From contig PABB01000054.1 in assembly GCA_002702655.1 (NCBI GenBank), positions 80,360-144,359 of the forward strand: DNA of 64,000 nucleotides. Reading direction: 5' to 3'. Each line of letters starts with the position of its first letter. Position 1 is the stretch's first letter. The position numbers and the translations under genes are program-made. Below the pieces are notes generated by a model, which did no database searches, was not told the origin of the DNA, and worked only from the letters and a program-made list of their open reading frames with translations. Source of the DNA: Planctomycetaceae bacterium (GTDB taxonomy: Bacteria; Planctomycetota; Planctomycetia; Pirellulales; Lacipirellulaceae). Positions 54,300 through 64,000 of this stretch are shown in pieces.

Positions 54300-55946
54300 T
54301 CACTCGCCCTCGCGGAGCATGTCGAAATACTCCTGGGTGTGTTCCAGGCGGGATTTGGGCAGCCGCTCGATCACCAGCGGATCGGCGGGCTCGCTCGCCT
54401 GCGAGGTCATTTCCTCTTTGACCGATTCGAGCACCTGGCCGCGGATATTCGGGCCGTCGGCCTCGCCCACCACGACCGCGGCGCCCTGGCCCGGCTTCTG
54501 CCGGACTTGCGTGTCGCGGAAGTCCACGTCGTTTTCTTCGTCGGGCCGATCGCCAAAGCCGCCGCGGCCGGCGCCCATGCCGTTGCCGCCCTTCTCGCTG
54601 AACTTATTGCCGGCGCCCCCGTTGCACGCCTGGCAACCCTCGCCCTGGCATTGCTGGCAGCCCATCGCGTCCTTGGCCATCTGCAATTGATCCATGGCCT
54701 GGTCGAGCATCTGCCCCTCGGCCATCTGCTGCTGCATCTGCTCCATCTGCTGCATCATTTGATCAAGCGCCTGCGCGGCGGCCTGCTGATCGCCCTGCTT
54801 GAGCGCTTCTTTGGCCTGCTGCAGTTGCTGGGCCATCTGCTGCATCTGCTGCGCGGCGGCCTGCTGTTGGGCCATCTGGTCGAGCTTCTGCTGCAGCTGC
54901 CCGGCCTTTTGCATGTTGCCCTGCTGCTTGGCCTGCTCGATCTGCTTCTTGAGCTGGTCCATCGCCTGCTGCCGCTTCTGGGCGGCATCGTTCAGCTTGT
55001 CGCCCAATTGCTCCAACTGCTTCTCCAACTGCTCCTTCGACTTCGCGTCGAGCTTGCCGTCTTTGAGCTGTTCTTTCAGCTTGTCGAGTTCCTGCTTGGC
55101 TTTCTGCCAGTCGCCGTCCTTCATGGCCTCCATCATTTTCTCGGCGGGGCCCTTGGCCATGTCCTTCATGCCGGCCAGCTGCTTGCGCAGTTCGCTGTCG
55201 CCGCCGAGTTCCTCGCGACGCTTCTGCAACTCTTTGGCCAAGTCGTTCAACTTGACCAGCGCCTGCTTGCGGTCCAATTCTTCCGTGGTCGTCAGCTCCT
55301 CGGTCTTCTTTTCGAGTTGCTTGAACAACTCCTCGGCGTCTTTCAGCCCGGCTTTGGCCGCTTCTTCTTGACGCTTCTTCAGTCGTTCGCGCAGGGCGGC
55401 AGCCGTGGTGTCTTTTTGTTCCTGGGTGAGGGTATTGCCCGGCGTCGTGCTTTCCGCTTCGCGGTTGGCGACGAACATGGTGAGCACAAACGCAATCGCC
55501 GCCGGCACGACCGGCAGCCACGCGCGGCGCTGGGGGCGAATCTTGAACCGCTCGTCGACGTCGATGCGTTTGACGGCCCGCAGCGCGTCGGCCAGCAGCG
55601 CCTGCCCGGCCGGCGTGTCGAGCATCTCGGGGGTGAGCGACAGACTGCTGGCGACCCGCTCGCGGAGGTCGAACCGCTGGTCGATCTCAATCGCGGCCTC
55701 CAAGTCGCTGCGGCCGCGCAGCCAGGTCCACGCCAGGGCCGCCAAGACGGCGCCGACGACCCCGCCCGCCAGCCACAGCACGGCCCAATTGGCGGGCAGG
55801 TTTTCCACAACCACGATCTTGGGCACGGCAATCGCCGCGGCCGCGGCCGCCAGCCCCGCCACCAGGCAGGTGACCAGCCGGTGGAGAAACAATTCGGTCG
55901 ACAGCCGACGTCGGGCGCGGGCGACTTGCTGGCGGAGTTGATCCAT
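54300..55946 (-). CDS. Membrane protein with long Gln/Met-rich coiled coil
   Basis: 548 residues from the ATG at 55946. Three membrane segments (about 22-40, 52-73 and 146-162) are followed by a coiled coil of over 250 residues that becomes extremely Gln/Met-rich (repeats of QQMAQQLQQAK). Then comes CQQCQGEGCQAC, a CxxCxGxG-type zinc motif as in DnaJ but with only one and a half units, and an acidic, disordered tail. It is upstream of the 759-residue gene. Some similar proteins are called DUF4175-like in planctomycetes; I am not sure of this match. Confidence 0.8.
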   Translation of the reverse strand: MDQLRQQVARARRRLSTELFLHRLVTCLVAGLAAAAAAIAVPKIVVVENLPANWAVLWLAGGVVGAVLAALAWTWLRGRSDLEAAIEIDQRFDLRERVASSLSLTPEMLDTPAGQALLADALRAVKRIDVDERFKIRPQRRAWLPVVPAAIAFVLTMFVANREAESTTPGNTLTQEQKDTTAAALRERLKKRQEEAAKAGLKDAEELFKQLEKKTEELTTTEELDRKQALVKLNDLAKELQKRREELGGDSELRKQLAGMKDMAKGPAEKMMEAMKDGDWQKAKQELDKLKEQLKDGKLDAKSKEQLEKQLEQLGDKLNDAAQKRQQAMDQLKKQIEQAKQQGNMQKAGQLQQKLDQMAQQQAAAQQMQQMAQQLQQAKEALKQGDQQAAAQALDQMMQQMEQMQQQMAEGQMLDQAMDQLQMAKDAMGCQQCQGEGCQACNGGAGNKFSEKGGNGMGAGRGGFGDRPDEENDVDFRDTQVRQKPGQGAAVVVGEADGPNIRGQVLESVKEEMTSQASEPADPLVIERLPKSRLEHTQEYFDMLREGE

Positions 55947-56027
55947 GACCGTCGGGCTCCTGAGAATTGGTCGGCTGGGCGACAACCACACATTCTACCG
56001 CCCCCGCCGCCCCGGGTCACGCTCACC

Positions 56028-56116
56028 GTAGGTCAGGCTTTCCAGCCTGACAACGACATCCAGGAAAGCGGTGACCGTCGCGACGGCCGCATGTCAGGCT
56101 GGAAAGCCTGACCTAC
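56028..56116. repeat. Inverted repeat, 24-bp-arm family, copy 3
   Basis: Perfect 24-bp arms at 56028-56051 and 56093-56116, 41 bases apart. It lies between the gap terminator and the 548-residue gene start, both on the minus strand. Confidence 0.95.
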
Positions 56117-56121
56117 AGCGC

Positions 56122-56157
56122 AAAAACGAGGGCCGCGTCATATTCGACGCGGCCCTC
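56122..56157 (-). terminator. Intrinsic terminator of gap
   Basis: Perfect 12-bp arms at 56128-56139 and 56146-56157 with a 6-base loop; on the minus strand the hairpin is followed by a C-U5-G run (56126-56122). It is 31 bp after the gap stop. Confidence 0.8.
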
Positions 56158-56188
56158 GCCGTGAAAGTTCCCGAATCTGGGCAATCGC

Positions 56189-57925
<1,737 letters not shown>

Positions 57926-58714
57926 ATGCCCCGCTCCGATCGACCGCTGTGGCAACTCCCCGCCGGGGTCTCCCGCGGGCTGTGGGACTACGTGCACAGC
58001 CCCCACATTGCCGACACCTACGACGACTATTTCGCGTTCAACTCGCTGTTCGACTTCGACGAGTCCCTGCTGCTGGAGACCTTTCCCACGCCGGGGGTCA
58101 TTGCCGATTTGGGCTGCGGCACCGGCCGGGCGCTCGTGCCGCTGGTCGAGGCCGGCCACCGCGGCCTGGCGGTCGACCTGTCCGCCCACATGCTGCAGAT
58201 CGTTCGCGAGAAAGCCGACTCGTATGACCTGCCGATCGACTGCGTCCTGGCCAACATGGTCGAGCTGGACTGCCTGCGCACCGCGTCGGTCGACGGCGCG
58301 ATCTGCATGTTCAGCACGCTGGGCATGATCCGCGGCCGCGCGAACCGTCGGCAGGCGCTCGCCCACGCCCGGCGGATCCTCAAACCGGGCGGCCGGTTGG
58401 TGCTGCACGTGCATAACTATTGGTACAACCTCCGCGACCCCGACGGGCCGTGGTGGGTGCTGAAAAACCTCTGCACGGCGCCGTGGTCCGGCAGCGTCGA
58501 GGTGGGCGACAAATGGTTCCCCTACCGCGGCCTGCCCAGCATGTTCCTGCACGTGTTCCGCTGGCGCGAGCTGGCCGCCGATTTGGCGAGCGCCGGCTTC
58601 CGCGTCGACCGCCGCGTGCGGCTCGACGCCGAGCGGCGCCACGCCCTGTCCGCCCCGTGGCTGCTGCCGGCGCTGCGCACCAACGGCTGGATCGTCGTCG
58701 CCGCCGCGGGGTAG
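57926..58714 (+). CDS. Class I SAM-dependent methyltransferase
   Basis: 262 residues from the ATG at 57926, the first that starts with a family-like sequence. SAM motif DLGCGTGRALVPLVEAGH (61-78), acidic end of strand 2 in AVDLSAHML, VDGAICMFSTLGMI and RRILKPGGRLVLHVHNYW are all present. The substrate is unknown; such small methyltransferases modify lipids, sugars or small metabolites. Upstream codons in the same frame run through the nonad repeat and are unlikely. Confidence 0.88.
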   Translation: MPRSDRPLWQLPAGVSRGLWDYVHSPHIADTYDDYFAFNSLFDFDESLLLETFPTPGVIADLGCGTGRALVPLVEAGHRGLAVDLSAHMLQIVREKADSYDLPIDCVLANMVELDCLRTASVDGAICMFSTLGMIRGRANRRQALAHARRILKPGGRLVLHVHNYWYNLRDPDGPWWVLKNLCTAPWSGSVEVGDKWFPYRGLPSMFLHVFRWRELAADLASAGFRVDRRVRLDAERRHALSAPWLLPALRTNGWIVVAAAG

Positions 58715-58733
58715 AGCAATTCTCCCGGGGCGC

Positions 58734-58765
58734 CATGCCCACGGCGGCAATCCGCCGTGGGCATG
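58734..58765. repeat. Short perfect hairpin after the methyltransferase
   Basis: Perfect 14-bp arms at 58734-58747 and 58752-58765 with a 4-base loop, 20 bp after the stop. Confidence 0.85.
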
Positions 58766-58790
58766 CTCATTCCCGGATTGAACTCGCTAC

Positions 58791-58864
58791 GTGCCACTGC
58801 TGGCTTGTCCAGCAGTGCGAAGCGGGCGCCAGGCGCCCACTGCTGGTCGAGCCAGCAGTGGCAC
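58791..58864. repeat. 27-bp-arm inverted repeat
   Basis: Arms at 58791-58817 and 58838-58864 match with two mismatches; the loop is 20 bases and contains GGGCGCC-AGGCGCCC. Each arm contains CACTGCTGG/CCAGCAGTG. Confidence 0.85.
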
Positions 58865-58982
58865 ACCGCGACGATGCAGTACTCCCGCCCACCGCGGCCA
58901 ATTGATTGCCGGCCCCCGGGCGCTTGCAGTATGCTAAAGCATGTGGGGGGAGCACCCTGGTCGGGACTCCTGAAGCAAAACC

Positions 58983-59958
58983 ATGAGCCGCATGACGGCG
59001 TTTCTCATCGGGCTGGCGCTGGCCGCCTGCTGCTCGCACTGTGCGCAGGCCGACACGTTCGGCAGCGGGGCCCACGCGTTTGAGATCGAGTTGGTCACGA
59101 TCGGCGCCCCCGGCAACGCGGCCGATACGACCGGGGCGCCCAACCCGGCCGGAGCGGTCGCCTACGCGTACCGCATCGGCAGGTATGAGATCTCCGAGCG
59201 GATGATCAACGCCGCCAACGCGCTGGGCGGCCTGGGGATCACGCAGATCAACCGCGGTCCCGACAAGCCGGCCACCGACGTCAGTTGGTACGAGGCGGCG
59301 CAGTTCGTCAACTGGCTCAACACCAGCACGGGCCACGCGCCGGCCTACAAGTTCGACGGCGCGGGCGCATTTCAGCTCTGGACGCCGGCCGATGCGGGTT
59401 ACGACCCGGCGAACCTGTTCCGCAACGCCCGGGCGAAGTATTTCCTGCCGAGCATGGACGAGTGGTACAAGGCCGCGTTCTACGACCCGCAAGCGGGCGT
59501 GTACTGGGATTACCCCAACGGACGAGATACGCCGCCGCAGCCTGTTGCCAGCGGCACGGATGATAACACGGCCGTCTACAACCAGGCCGGGCCCGCGGAT
59601 GTGTACTTGGCAGGCGGGCCGAGTCCGTTCGGAACAGTCGGGCAAGTCGGCAATGTTGCGGAATGGGACGAGACCGAGGCTGATCTCGTCAACGACGACG
59701 TGCTTGGCAACCGGGGTATTCGTGGTGCGTCGTGGCTTACGCTCACAACCCCCCCTCGGTATCTCCTCGTCGTTTCGCGTTGGCATACAAAGCCCCGCGG
59801 GGCCCGTCGGCAACGTTGGTTTTCGGATCGCTTCGACCGTATCGGAGCCCACATCGCTGGCACTTGCAACGATTCTCGCCGCGGTCCTGCGTATTGCTCG
59901 GACCACGGGCGCCGTCGGCGGTTGCTCCCGCCGGTCGATCGGCTATCGTCAGGGATGA
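58983..59958 (+). pseudogene. SUMF1-domain protein with PEP-CTERM tail, interrupted by a frameshift
   Basis: The first 255 codons in one frame encode a signal peptide (about 6-22) and a formylglycine-generating-enzyme-like domain (YEISERMINAANALGG, SWYEAAQFVNWLN, FLPSMDEWYKAAFYD, VGNVAEWDE). At a run of seven C (59749-59755) the family sequence moves to the next frame, which continues ISSSFRVGIQSPAGPVGNVGFRIASTVSEPTSLALA... to the stop at 59958. The EPTSLALATILAAV stretch followed by Arg residues is a PEP-CTERM-like sorting tail. So either a one-base insertion broke the gene or the run is miscounted. The frame-0 reading otherwise runs on into the next gene. Confidence 0.75.
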
Positions 59959-60008
59959 ACGGAGCGCCACGCGCCGTCGCCCTGCAAACTCTTCTCCCCG
60001 ATCGTGTC

Positions 60009-61934
60009 ATGATTCGCCTGCTCGCTGCCTGCTGTTTCGCGCTGTCGATTTCGCTAGTCCACTGTGCGGCTGCGCAGGAGGCCGCCTACCCGCCGCAGGT
60101 GTCGCTGGAGACGATCCAGCAGCGGGTGAGCGACTGCTCACCCGCGCATCCGCGGCTGTTTGCGTCGGCGACGCAGCTCGGCGAGCTGGCCGCCGCGGCC
60201 CAGGGCGATCCGCTGCTTGCGCAGGTGGCCGAGACGGTCATCGATCACGGCAATCGTCTGCTGGTGCGGCCGCCGGTCGAGCGGGTGATGACCGGCCGGC
60301 GGTTGTTGCACGTGTCGCGCGAGTGCTCCTCGCGCACGCTGACGTTGTCGATGGCGTTTCATCTGACCGAGGACCCCCGCTACGTGCAGCGGTGCCAGGA
60401 CGAGATGCTCGCCGCCGCGCGGTTCACGGACTGGAATCCCTCGCACTTTCTCGACACGGCCGAGATGACGCTCGCGTTGGCGATTGGCTACGACTGGCTG
60501 CACGACCAGTTGGACGACGCCGCCCGCGAGGAAATCCGCGCGGCGATCGTCGCCAAGGGACTCGACCTGCAGTTCAACTCCCAGCACACCGGCTGGGTCC
60601 GGGCCACGAACAACTGGGGGCAGGTCTGCCACGGCGGGATGGTTGCCGGGGCCGTGGCGGTGCTGGAGGACGAGCCCGACCTGGCGGCCCGCACGCTGCA
60701 CAGCGCAGTGCATAACGTCGTGCGGGCGATGAACCAATTCGCCCCCCATGGCGGGTACCCGGAAGGCCCCAGCTACTGGCGGTACGGCACGGGGTTCAAC
60801 GTGATGCTGATCGCGGCGCTCGACAGCGCGTTGGGCGACGACTTTGGCCTGACGGCGGCGCCCGGCTTCTCCGAAACGGGCGGTTACCTGGCGCTGATGA
60901 CCGGGCCGGCGGGCGAGTTCTACAACTACGCCGACGGCAACGCGCGGCGCAGCTTCGAGCCGTCGTTGTACTGGTTCGCTGGGCGATTCGACCGGCCCGA
61001 TTGGCTGCGCGGCGAGCGGGATCGGTTGAAAGACGCGCTCGCTGCCGCCCAGTCGCCGCGCGCGGGCGGGCTGGCGTTTCTGCCGCTCACGCTGCTGTGG
61101 GCCCCCGGCGTGCCAGCGGCCGATTCCGTGCCGGTCGAGTTGCCGCTGTCGTGGTCCAGCGGCGGCGCCACGCCGGTGACCGTGCACCGCAGCAGTTGGG
61201 ACGACGCCACTGCCACGTGGGTCGGAGTGAAGGGGGGCTCGCCCTCGGACAGCCACGGCCATATGGACGTCGGCTCGTTCGTGCTGGACGCCGACGGCGT
61301 GCGGTGGGCCCAGGAGGTCGGCCGCGAGGGGTATCACGGGATCGAATCCCGCGGCATGAACCTGTGGAGTCGCGTGCAGAACTCCGACCGCTGGACGATC
61401 TTCCGGCTGAACAACTTCAGCCACAACACGCTGGTGATCGACGACCAACTGCAAACCGCCGCCGGCCGCGGCACGCTGGCGGAATTCTCGGCCGAGCCGC
61501 AGTCGACGATCCTCGACCTGAGCGACGCCTACCGCGGGCAAGTCGAGTCCGCCGTGCGCGGAATCTTTCTGCTGCCCAATGGCGAGGTGCTAATCCAGGA
61601 CGAACTGACCGGCCTGAAACCCGGCAGCCGCGTCCGCTGGGCGATGGCCACCCGCGGCACGCCGGACGCCACGGGCGCCGACGTGGCCGTGTTGTCGCAG
61701 GGCGACAAGCGACTGACGCTCACCGCCCGCGCGCCGGCGGGCGCCACGTGGCAGGAGGTCGACATCTCCCAACCGGTTCACGAGTGGGACTCGCCAAACC
61801 CCGGCGTGCGGCTGATGGTGCTCGAGCAGCAGGCCCCCGCTGACGGCAAGCTCACCTTCGCGGTGATCGCGACGCCGGGCTCGTGCGAAGACTCCGTGGC
61901 GACGAACTTGGCGATCGAGCCGCTGAGCAAGTGA
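60009..61934 (+). CDS. Heparinase II/III-like polysaccharide lyase, secreted
   Basis: 641 residues from the ATG at 60009, which gives a signal peptide (RLLAACCFALSISLVHCAAA). An ATG at 59955 overlaps the SUMF1 stop as ATGA and might couple translation, but would hide the signal peptide. An alpha barrel (ETVIDHGNRLLVRP ... ALAIGYDWLHDQLDDAAREEIRAAI) is followed by the Heparinase II/III domain with DSHGHMDVGSFVLDADGVRWAQEVGREGYHGIES and NFSHNTLVIDD. Likely degrades an acidic or sulfated glycan. In frame with the upstream gene by chance after its frameshift. Confidence 0.87.
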   Translation: MIRLLAACCFALSISLVHCAAAQEAAYPPQVSLETIQQRVSDCSPAHPRLFASATQLGELAAAAQGDPLLAQVAETVIDHGNRLLVRPPVERVMTGRRLLHVSRECSSRTLTLSMAFHLTEDPRYVQRCQDEMLAAARFTDWNPSHFLDTAEMTLALAIGYDWLHDQLDDAAREEIRAAIVAKGLDLQFNSQHTGWVRATNNWGQVCHGGMVAGAVAVLEDEPDLAARTLHSAVHNVVRAMNQFAPHGGYPEGPSYWRYGTGFNVMLIAALDSALGDDFGLTAAPGFSETGGYLALMTGPAGEFYNYADGNARRSFEPSLYWFAGRFDRPDWLRGERDRLKDALAAAQSPRAGGLAFLPLTLLWAPGVPAADSVPVELPLSWSSGGATPVTVHRSSWDDATATWVGVKGGSPSDSHGHMDVGSFVLDADGVRWAQEVGREGYHGIESRGMNLWSRVQNSDRWTIFRLNNFSHNTLVIDDQLQTAAGRGTLAEFSAEPQSTILDLSDAYRGQVESAVRGIFLLPNGEVLIQDELTGLKPGSRVRWAMATRGTPDATGADVAVLSQGDKRLTLTARAPAGATWQEVDISQPVHEWDSPNPGVRLMVLEQQAPADGKLTFAVIATPGSCEDSVATNLAIEPLSK

Positions 61935-61940
61935 CGCCCC

Positions 61941-62090
61941 CGTGGTCGATTCTCTCCGAGAATCGACCAATCGAGTCCGCTGTCGGTGGCGCGTCCGATG
62001 ATGCAACGGGCCACAGCGCACCGCCCTTCCATTCAACCAGGGACAAAGCCAACGCCGGCGCCGGTCGATTCTCGGAGAGAATCGACCACG
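61941..62090. repeat. Perfect 28-bp-arm inverted repeat between convergent genes
   Basis: Arms at 61941-61968 and 62063-62090 match at all 28 positions with a 94-base loop. Each arm also has an inner palindrome, GGTCGATTCTC-TCC-GAGAATCGACC. It fills the space between the heparinase stop (61934) and the ridA stop (62095). Confidence 0.93.
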
Positions 62091-62094
62091 GGAA

Positions 62095-62508
62095 CTACGG
62101 CACGATCGCGTCGGCTTCGATCTCGATCAGCGCCGCGTCGTCAATCAGTCGCGCCACTTCCACGATCGTGGTGGCCGGGCGGATTTCGGCGAACACCGAC
62201 CCGTGCACGCGGGCGACTTCTTCCCACTGGCTGACGTCGGTCACGTACATGCGGGTGCGGATCACGTGCTCGATCTTGCCGCCCAGGGATTCCAGGGCCG
62301 CTTCGATGATCGCCAGGGCGCGGGCGGCTTGGTCGCCGACGCTGTCGGAGTACGTGCCGTCGGCGTTCACGCCCACCGAGCCGGTCACGGCGATCGTGTG
62401 GCCGGCGCGGACCGCGCGGCTGTACCCCATGATCGGCTCCCATTTGGACCCGCTGGATGCACACCGGCGGTCGCCGCGGTTTTCGGTCGTGATCTGAATG
62501 TCGGACAT
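62095..62508 (-). CDS. ridA: RidA/YjgF-family protein
   Basis: 137 residues from the ATG at 62508. RidA-type enzymes remove reactive enamines. It has GYSRAVRAGHTIAVTGSVGVNADGTYSDSVGDQAARALAIIEAALESLGGKIEHVIRTRMYVTD, the family's core, and ATTIVEVARLIDDAALIEIEADAIV at the end. An Arg in the RTRMYVTD region is the usual substrate contact. Convergent with the heparinase-like gene. Confidence 0.88.
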   Translation of the reverse strand: MSDIQITTENRGDRRCASSGSKWEPIMGYSRAVRAGHTIAVTGSVGVNADGTYSDSVGDQAARALAIIEAALESLGGKIEHVIRTRMYVTDVSQWEEVARVHGSVFAEIRPATTIVEVARLIDDAALIEIEADAIVP

Positions 62509-62616
62509 GGCGGGGCGCCTGGGTAAGGGAGGAGGGAAACGGGGAGTAGCAGCGGTCCATGCGGCAGAGCCCCGCCATTCTACCGCCGGCCGCCCCAAGC
62601 GCAAGTGGCCCCCCAC

Positions 62617-62705
62617 GTAGGTCAGGCTTTCCAGCCTGACAAAGCGCTACCATCCGCGGTCAACCCCACGAGCGATCGCTCGTCAGGCTAGAAAGCCTGA
62701 CCTAC
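62617..62705. repeat. Inverted repeat, 24-bp-arm family, copy 4
   Basis: 24-bp arms at 62617-62640 and 62682-62705 with one mismatch; 41-base loop. It lies between divergent genes ridA (minus) and panB (plus), 46 bp before panB. Confidence 0.94.
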
Positions 62706-62750
62706 GGGACAAGTTGACTCGCCCCGGCGGGGTCGATTAGCCTGCATTTT

Positions 62751-63593
62751 ATGACCATGAAGCCCCCCGCCGCCGACCATGCCGCCACCCCGCCGGTCAC
62801 CGCCTCGCCGCAGCGGATGACGGTGCCCAAATTCGCCGCCCTGAAGCAGGCCGGCCGCAAGATCGCTATGGTCACGGCATACGACTACCCCTTCGCCCGG
62901 CTGGTCGATGCCGCGGGCGTCGACGCGGTGCTGGTGGGCGACAGCATGTCGATGGTCGTGCAGGGGCACGAAAACACGCTGCCAGTCACGCTGGACGAGA
63001 TGGTCTACCACGCCGAAATGGTCGGCCGCGCCGTCGACCGGGCGCTGGTCGTGGTCGACATGCCGTTCCCCAGCTACCACCTGGGCGCGGCCAAGGCGAT
63101 CGAAGCCGCGGGGCGGATTCTCAAGGAAACGCGGTGCCAGGCGGTCAAGCTCGAAGGGGGCGCCGCCCAGGCCGACACGATCGCCGCGCTGGTCAAAGCG
63201 GGCATCCCCGTGATGGCCCACTGCGGCCTGGGTCCCCAAAGCGTGCACCAACTGGGCGGCTACCGCGTGCAGCGCGATGAAGCGCGGATCCTGCACGACG
63301 CCCGCGCCGCGGCCGAGGCCGGCGCGTTCGCCATGGTGCTGGAGTGCATCCCGGCGGCGATCGCCGAAAAGGTGACCGCGGCGCTGGCCATCCCCACGAT
63401 CGGCATCGGCGCCGGCGCCGCGTGCGACGGCCAGGTCCTGGTGCTGCACGACATCCTGGGACTCAGCAGCGAGGGGCCGAAGTTCGTCAAGCGGTACGCC
63501 AATCTCGCCGACAGCGTGACCGAAGCCGTGCGCGGTTACTGCAGCGAGGTGCGCGACGGCACGTTTCCGACCGCCGAGCACGAGTACAAGTAG
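62751..63593 (+). CDS. panB: Ketopantoate hydroxymethyltransferase
   Basis: 280 residues from the ATG at 62751. PanB transfers a one-carbon unit in pantothenate synthesis. VTAYDYPFARLVDAAGVDAVLVGDSMSMVVQGHENTLPVTLDEMVYH carries the metal ligands, and VVVDMPFPSYHLG, VMAHCGLGPQSVHQLGGYRVQ, MVLECIPAAIAEKVT and IGIGAGAACDGQVLVLHDILGL are diagnostic. An internal ATG (residue 23) is possible but the early part is a short low-complexity extension. No panC or panD is in the window. Confidence 0.96.
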   Translation: MTMKPPAADHAATPPVTASPQRMTVPKFAALKQAGRKIAMVTAYDYPFARLVDAAGVDAVLVGDSMSMVVQGHENTLPVTLDEMVYHAEMVGRAVDRALVVVDMPFPSYHLGAAKAIEAAGRILKETRCQAVKLEGGAAQADTIAALVKAGIPVMAHCGLGPQSVHQLGGYRVQRDEARILHDARAAAEAGAFAMVLECIPAAIAEKVTAALAIPTIGIGAGAACDGQVLVLHDILGLSSEGPKFVKRYANLADSVTEAVRGYCSEVRDGTFPTAEHEYK

Positions 63594-64000
63594 CCGTTAG
63601 TCTGGTTGACCAGCCTGATGTCCGCGACAATCGCCAAGCCGGCAGCGCCGCTCTCATTTCGCTGCATGTCCAACCTTCCGCCGCGGTGAAGGCGTCCCGA
63701 TCGGAATTTCTTGACGCCAGCGAAGGATGCACAGGACGATGAATCCGGCGCGGTTCAGGACGGTTCAAGTCTTGCTGAGGTTGTGACAACCGATGCAGCT
63801 TGGCGGGGTGGCATGCAGCGGTAGGTGAGTTCAACCGACGACAGATGCGCAGTATGCGAAGTCCCCACGACTGGTCCAACCGCCTGCAATCCAGCCGCTG
63901 CCCAACTGCGGGCAGTCTTTGTCACCGTTCGCGGTGAATGGCGGCCCGCCTCATTGCGGCAAGATGCGGAGCGGTCTCTCCTTAACCGCCTGTGATCCAA
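63594..64000. other. 407-bp right-end stretch without a supported gene
   Basis: Open frames on both strands are short and unlike known proteins. I see no repeat, tRNA or terminator. A gene that starts beyond the window could end here, but nothing shows it. Confidence 0.4.

Noticed and set aside
54009-56111. 700-codon plus frame over the 548-residue gene
   Set aside because: Leu/His-rich antisense reading of a Gln/Met coiled coil; no start signal.
63755-64000. 81-codon minus frame at the right edge
   Set aside because: Arg/Ser/Thr-rich with no start signal or family likeness.

Overview
The window is about 64 kb of high-GC bacterial chromosome, and it reads as a planctomycete, probably Pirellulales. 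The evidence is a BBP7-type outer-membrane barrel, a secreted sulfatase, a SUMF1-domain protein ending in a PEP-CTERM-like tail, heparinase- and ThuA-type secreted proteins, a protein kinase with zinc ribbons beside a PP2C phosphatase, a SpoVG carrying a zinc-ribbon insertion, large Ala/Gln-rich coiled-coil proteins and many 'planctomycete hypothetical' genes. GTG or TTG starts are likely for aspS, tmk, spoVG, gap and several others. I see no tRNA, rRNA, CRISPR array, prophage, integrase or transposase.

Layout. 1-9.6 kb: a left-edge fragment, recJ, rpmG, a membrane-anchored prenyltransferase-fold protein, a sulfatase, a redoxin-like protein, aspS and a sugar-epimerase-like SDR. 9.8-16.7 kb: a small secreted protein, an NTase-HD protein, a ThuA protein, a YjbQ protein, a PP2C/kinase pair and a 2-hydroxyacid dehydrogenase. 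17-19.75 kb: a very long coiled-coil protein behind a good sigma70-like promoter. 19.77-24.8 kb: a five-gene minus-strand cluster of ABC ATPase, FtsX/MacB-like permease, anchored exported protein and two DUF3299-like proteins. 25.0-25.2 kb: a structured stretch ending in a strong terminator with no gene in front of it, a candidate small RNA. 25.4-34.2 kb: folC, a small protein, an S41 protease, an MMPL/RND protein and the BBP7 barrel. 34.5-40.05 kb: a plus-strand run of transaldolase, SEC-C/TPR protein, ribD and an unknown protein. 40-46 kb: oxyR, meaB, a second yjbQ, two small proteins, csrA, spoVG and ispE. 46.4-57.2 kb: DUF368, tmk, a WYL regulator, a TolC-like lipoprotein, two large exported or membrane proteins and gap. 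57.9-63.6 kb: a methyltransferase, a frameshifted SUMF1/PEP-CTERM gene, a heparinase-like gene, ridA and panB.

The clearest non-gene signal is a set of long, nested inverted repeats between genes. One family has 24-bp arms and occurs four times (9632, 11758, 56028, 62617). At least six others are unrelated in sequence but built the same way, and in several of them each arm is itself a palindrome. They sit at gene ends, so they may act as bidirectional terminators, mobile REP/MITE-like elements, or both. Short heptad and nonad tandem repeats lie at 51.82-51.90 and 57.75-57.83 kb.

The leads I rank highest are the DUF3299/ABC cluster, the homopolymer frameshift that detaches a PEP-CTERM tail and lets two signal-peptide genes read as one ORF, the inverted-repeat families, the orphan terminator, the zinc-ribbon SpoVG next to ispE, and the tandem dyads over a promoter at 42.75 kb. 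All function calls come from reading sequence by eye; no database search was run.
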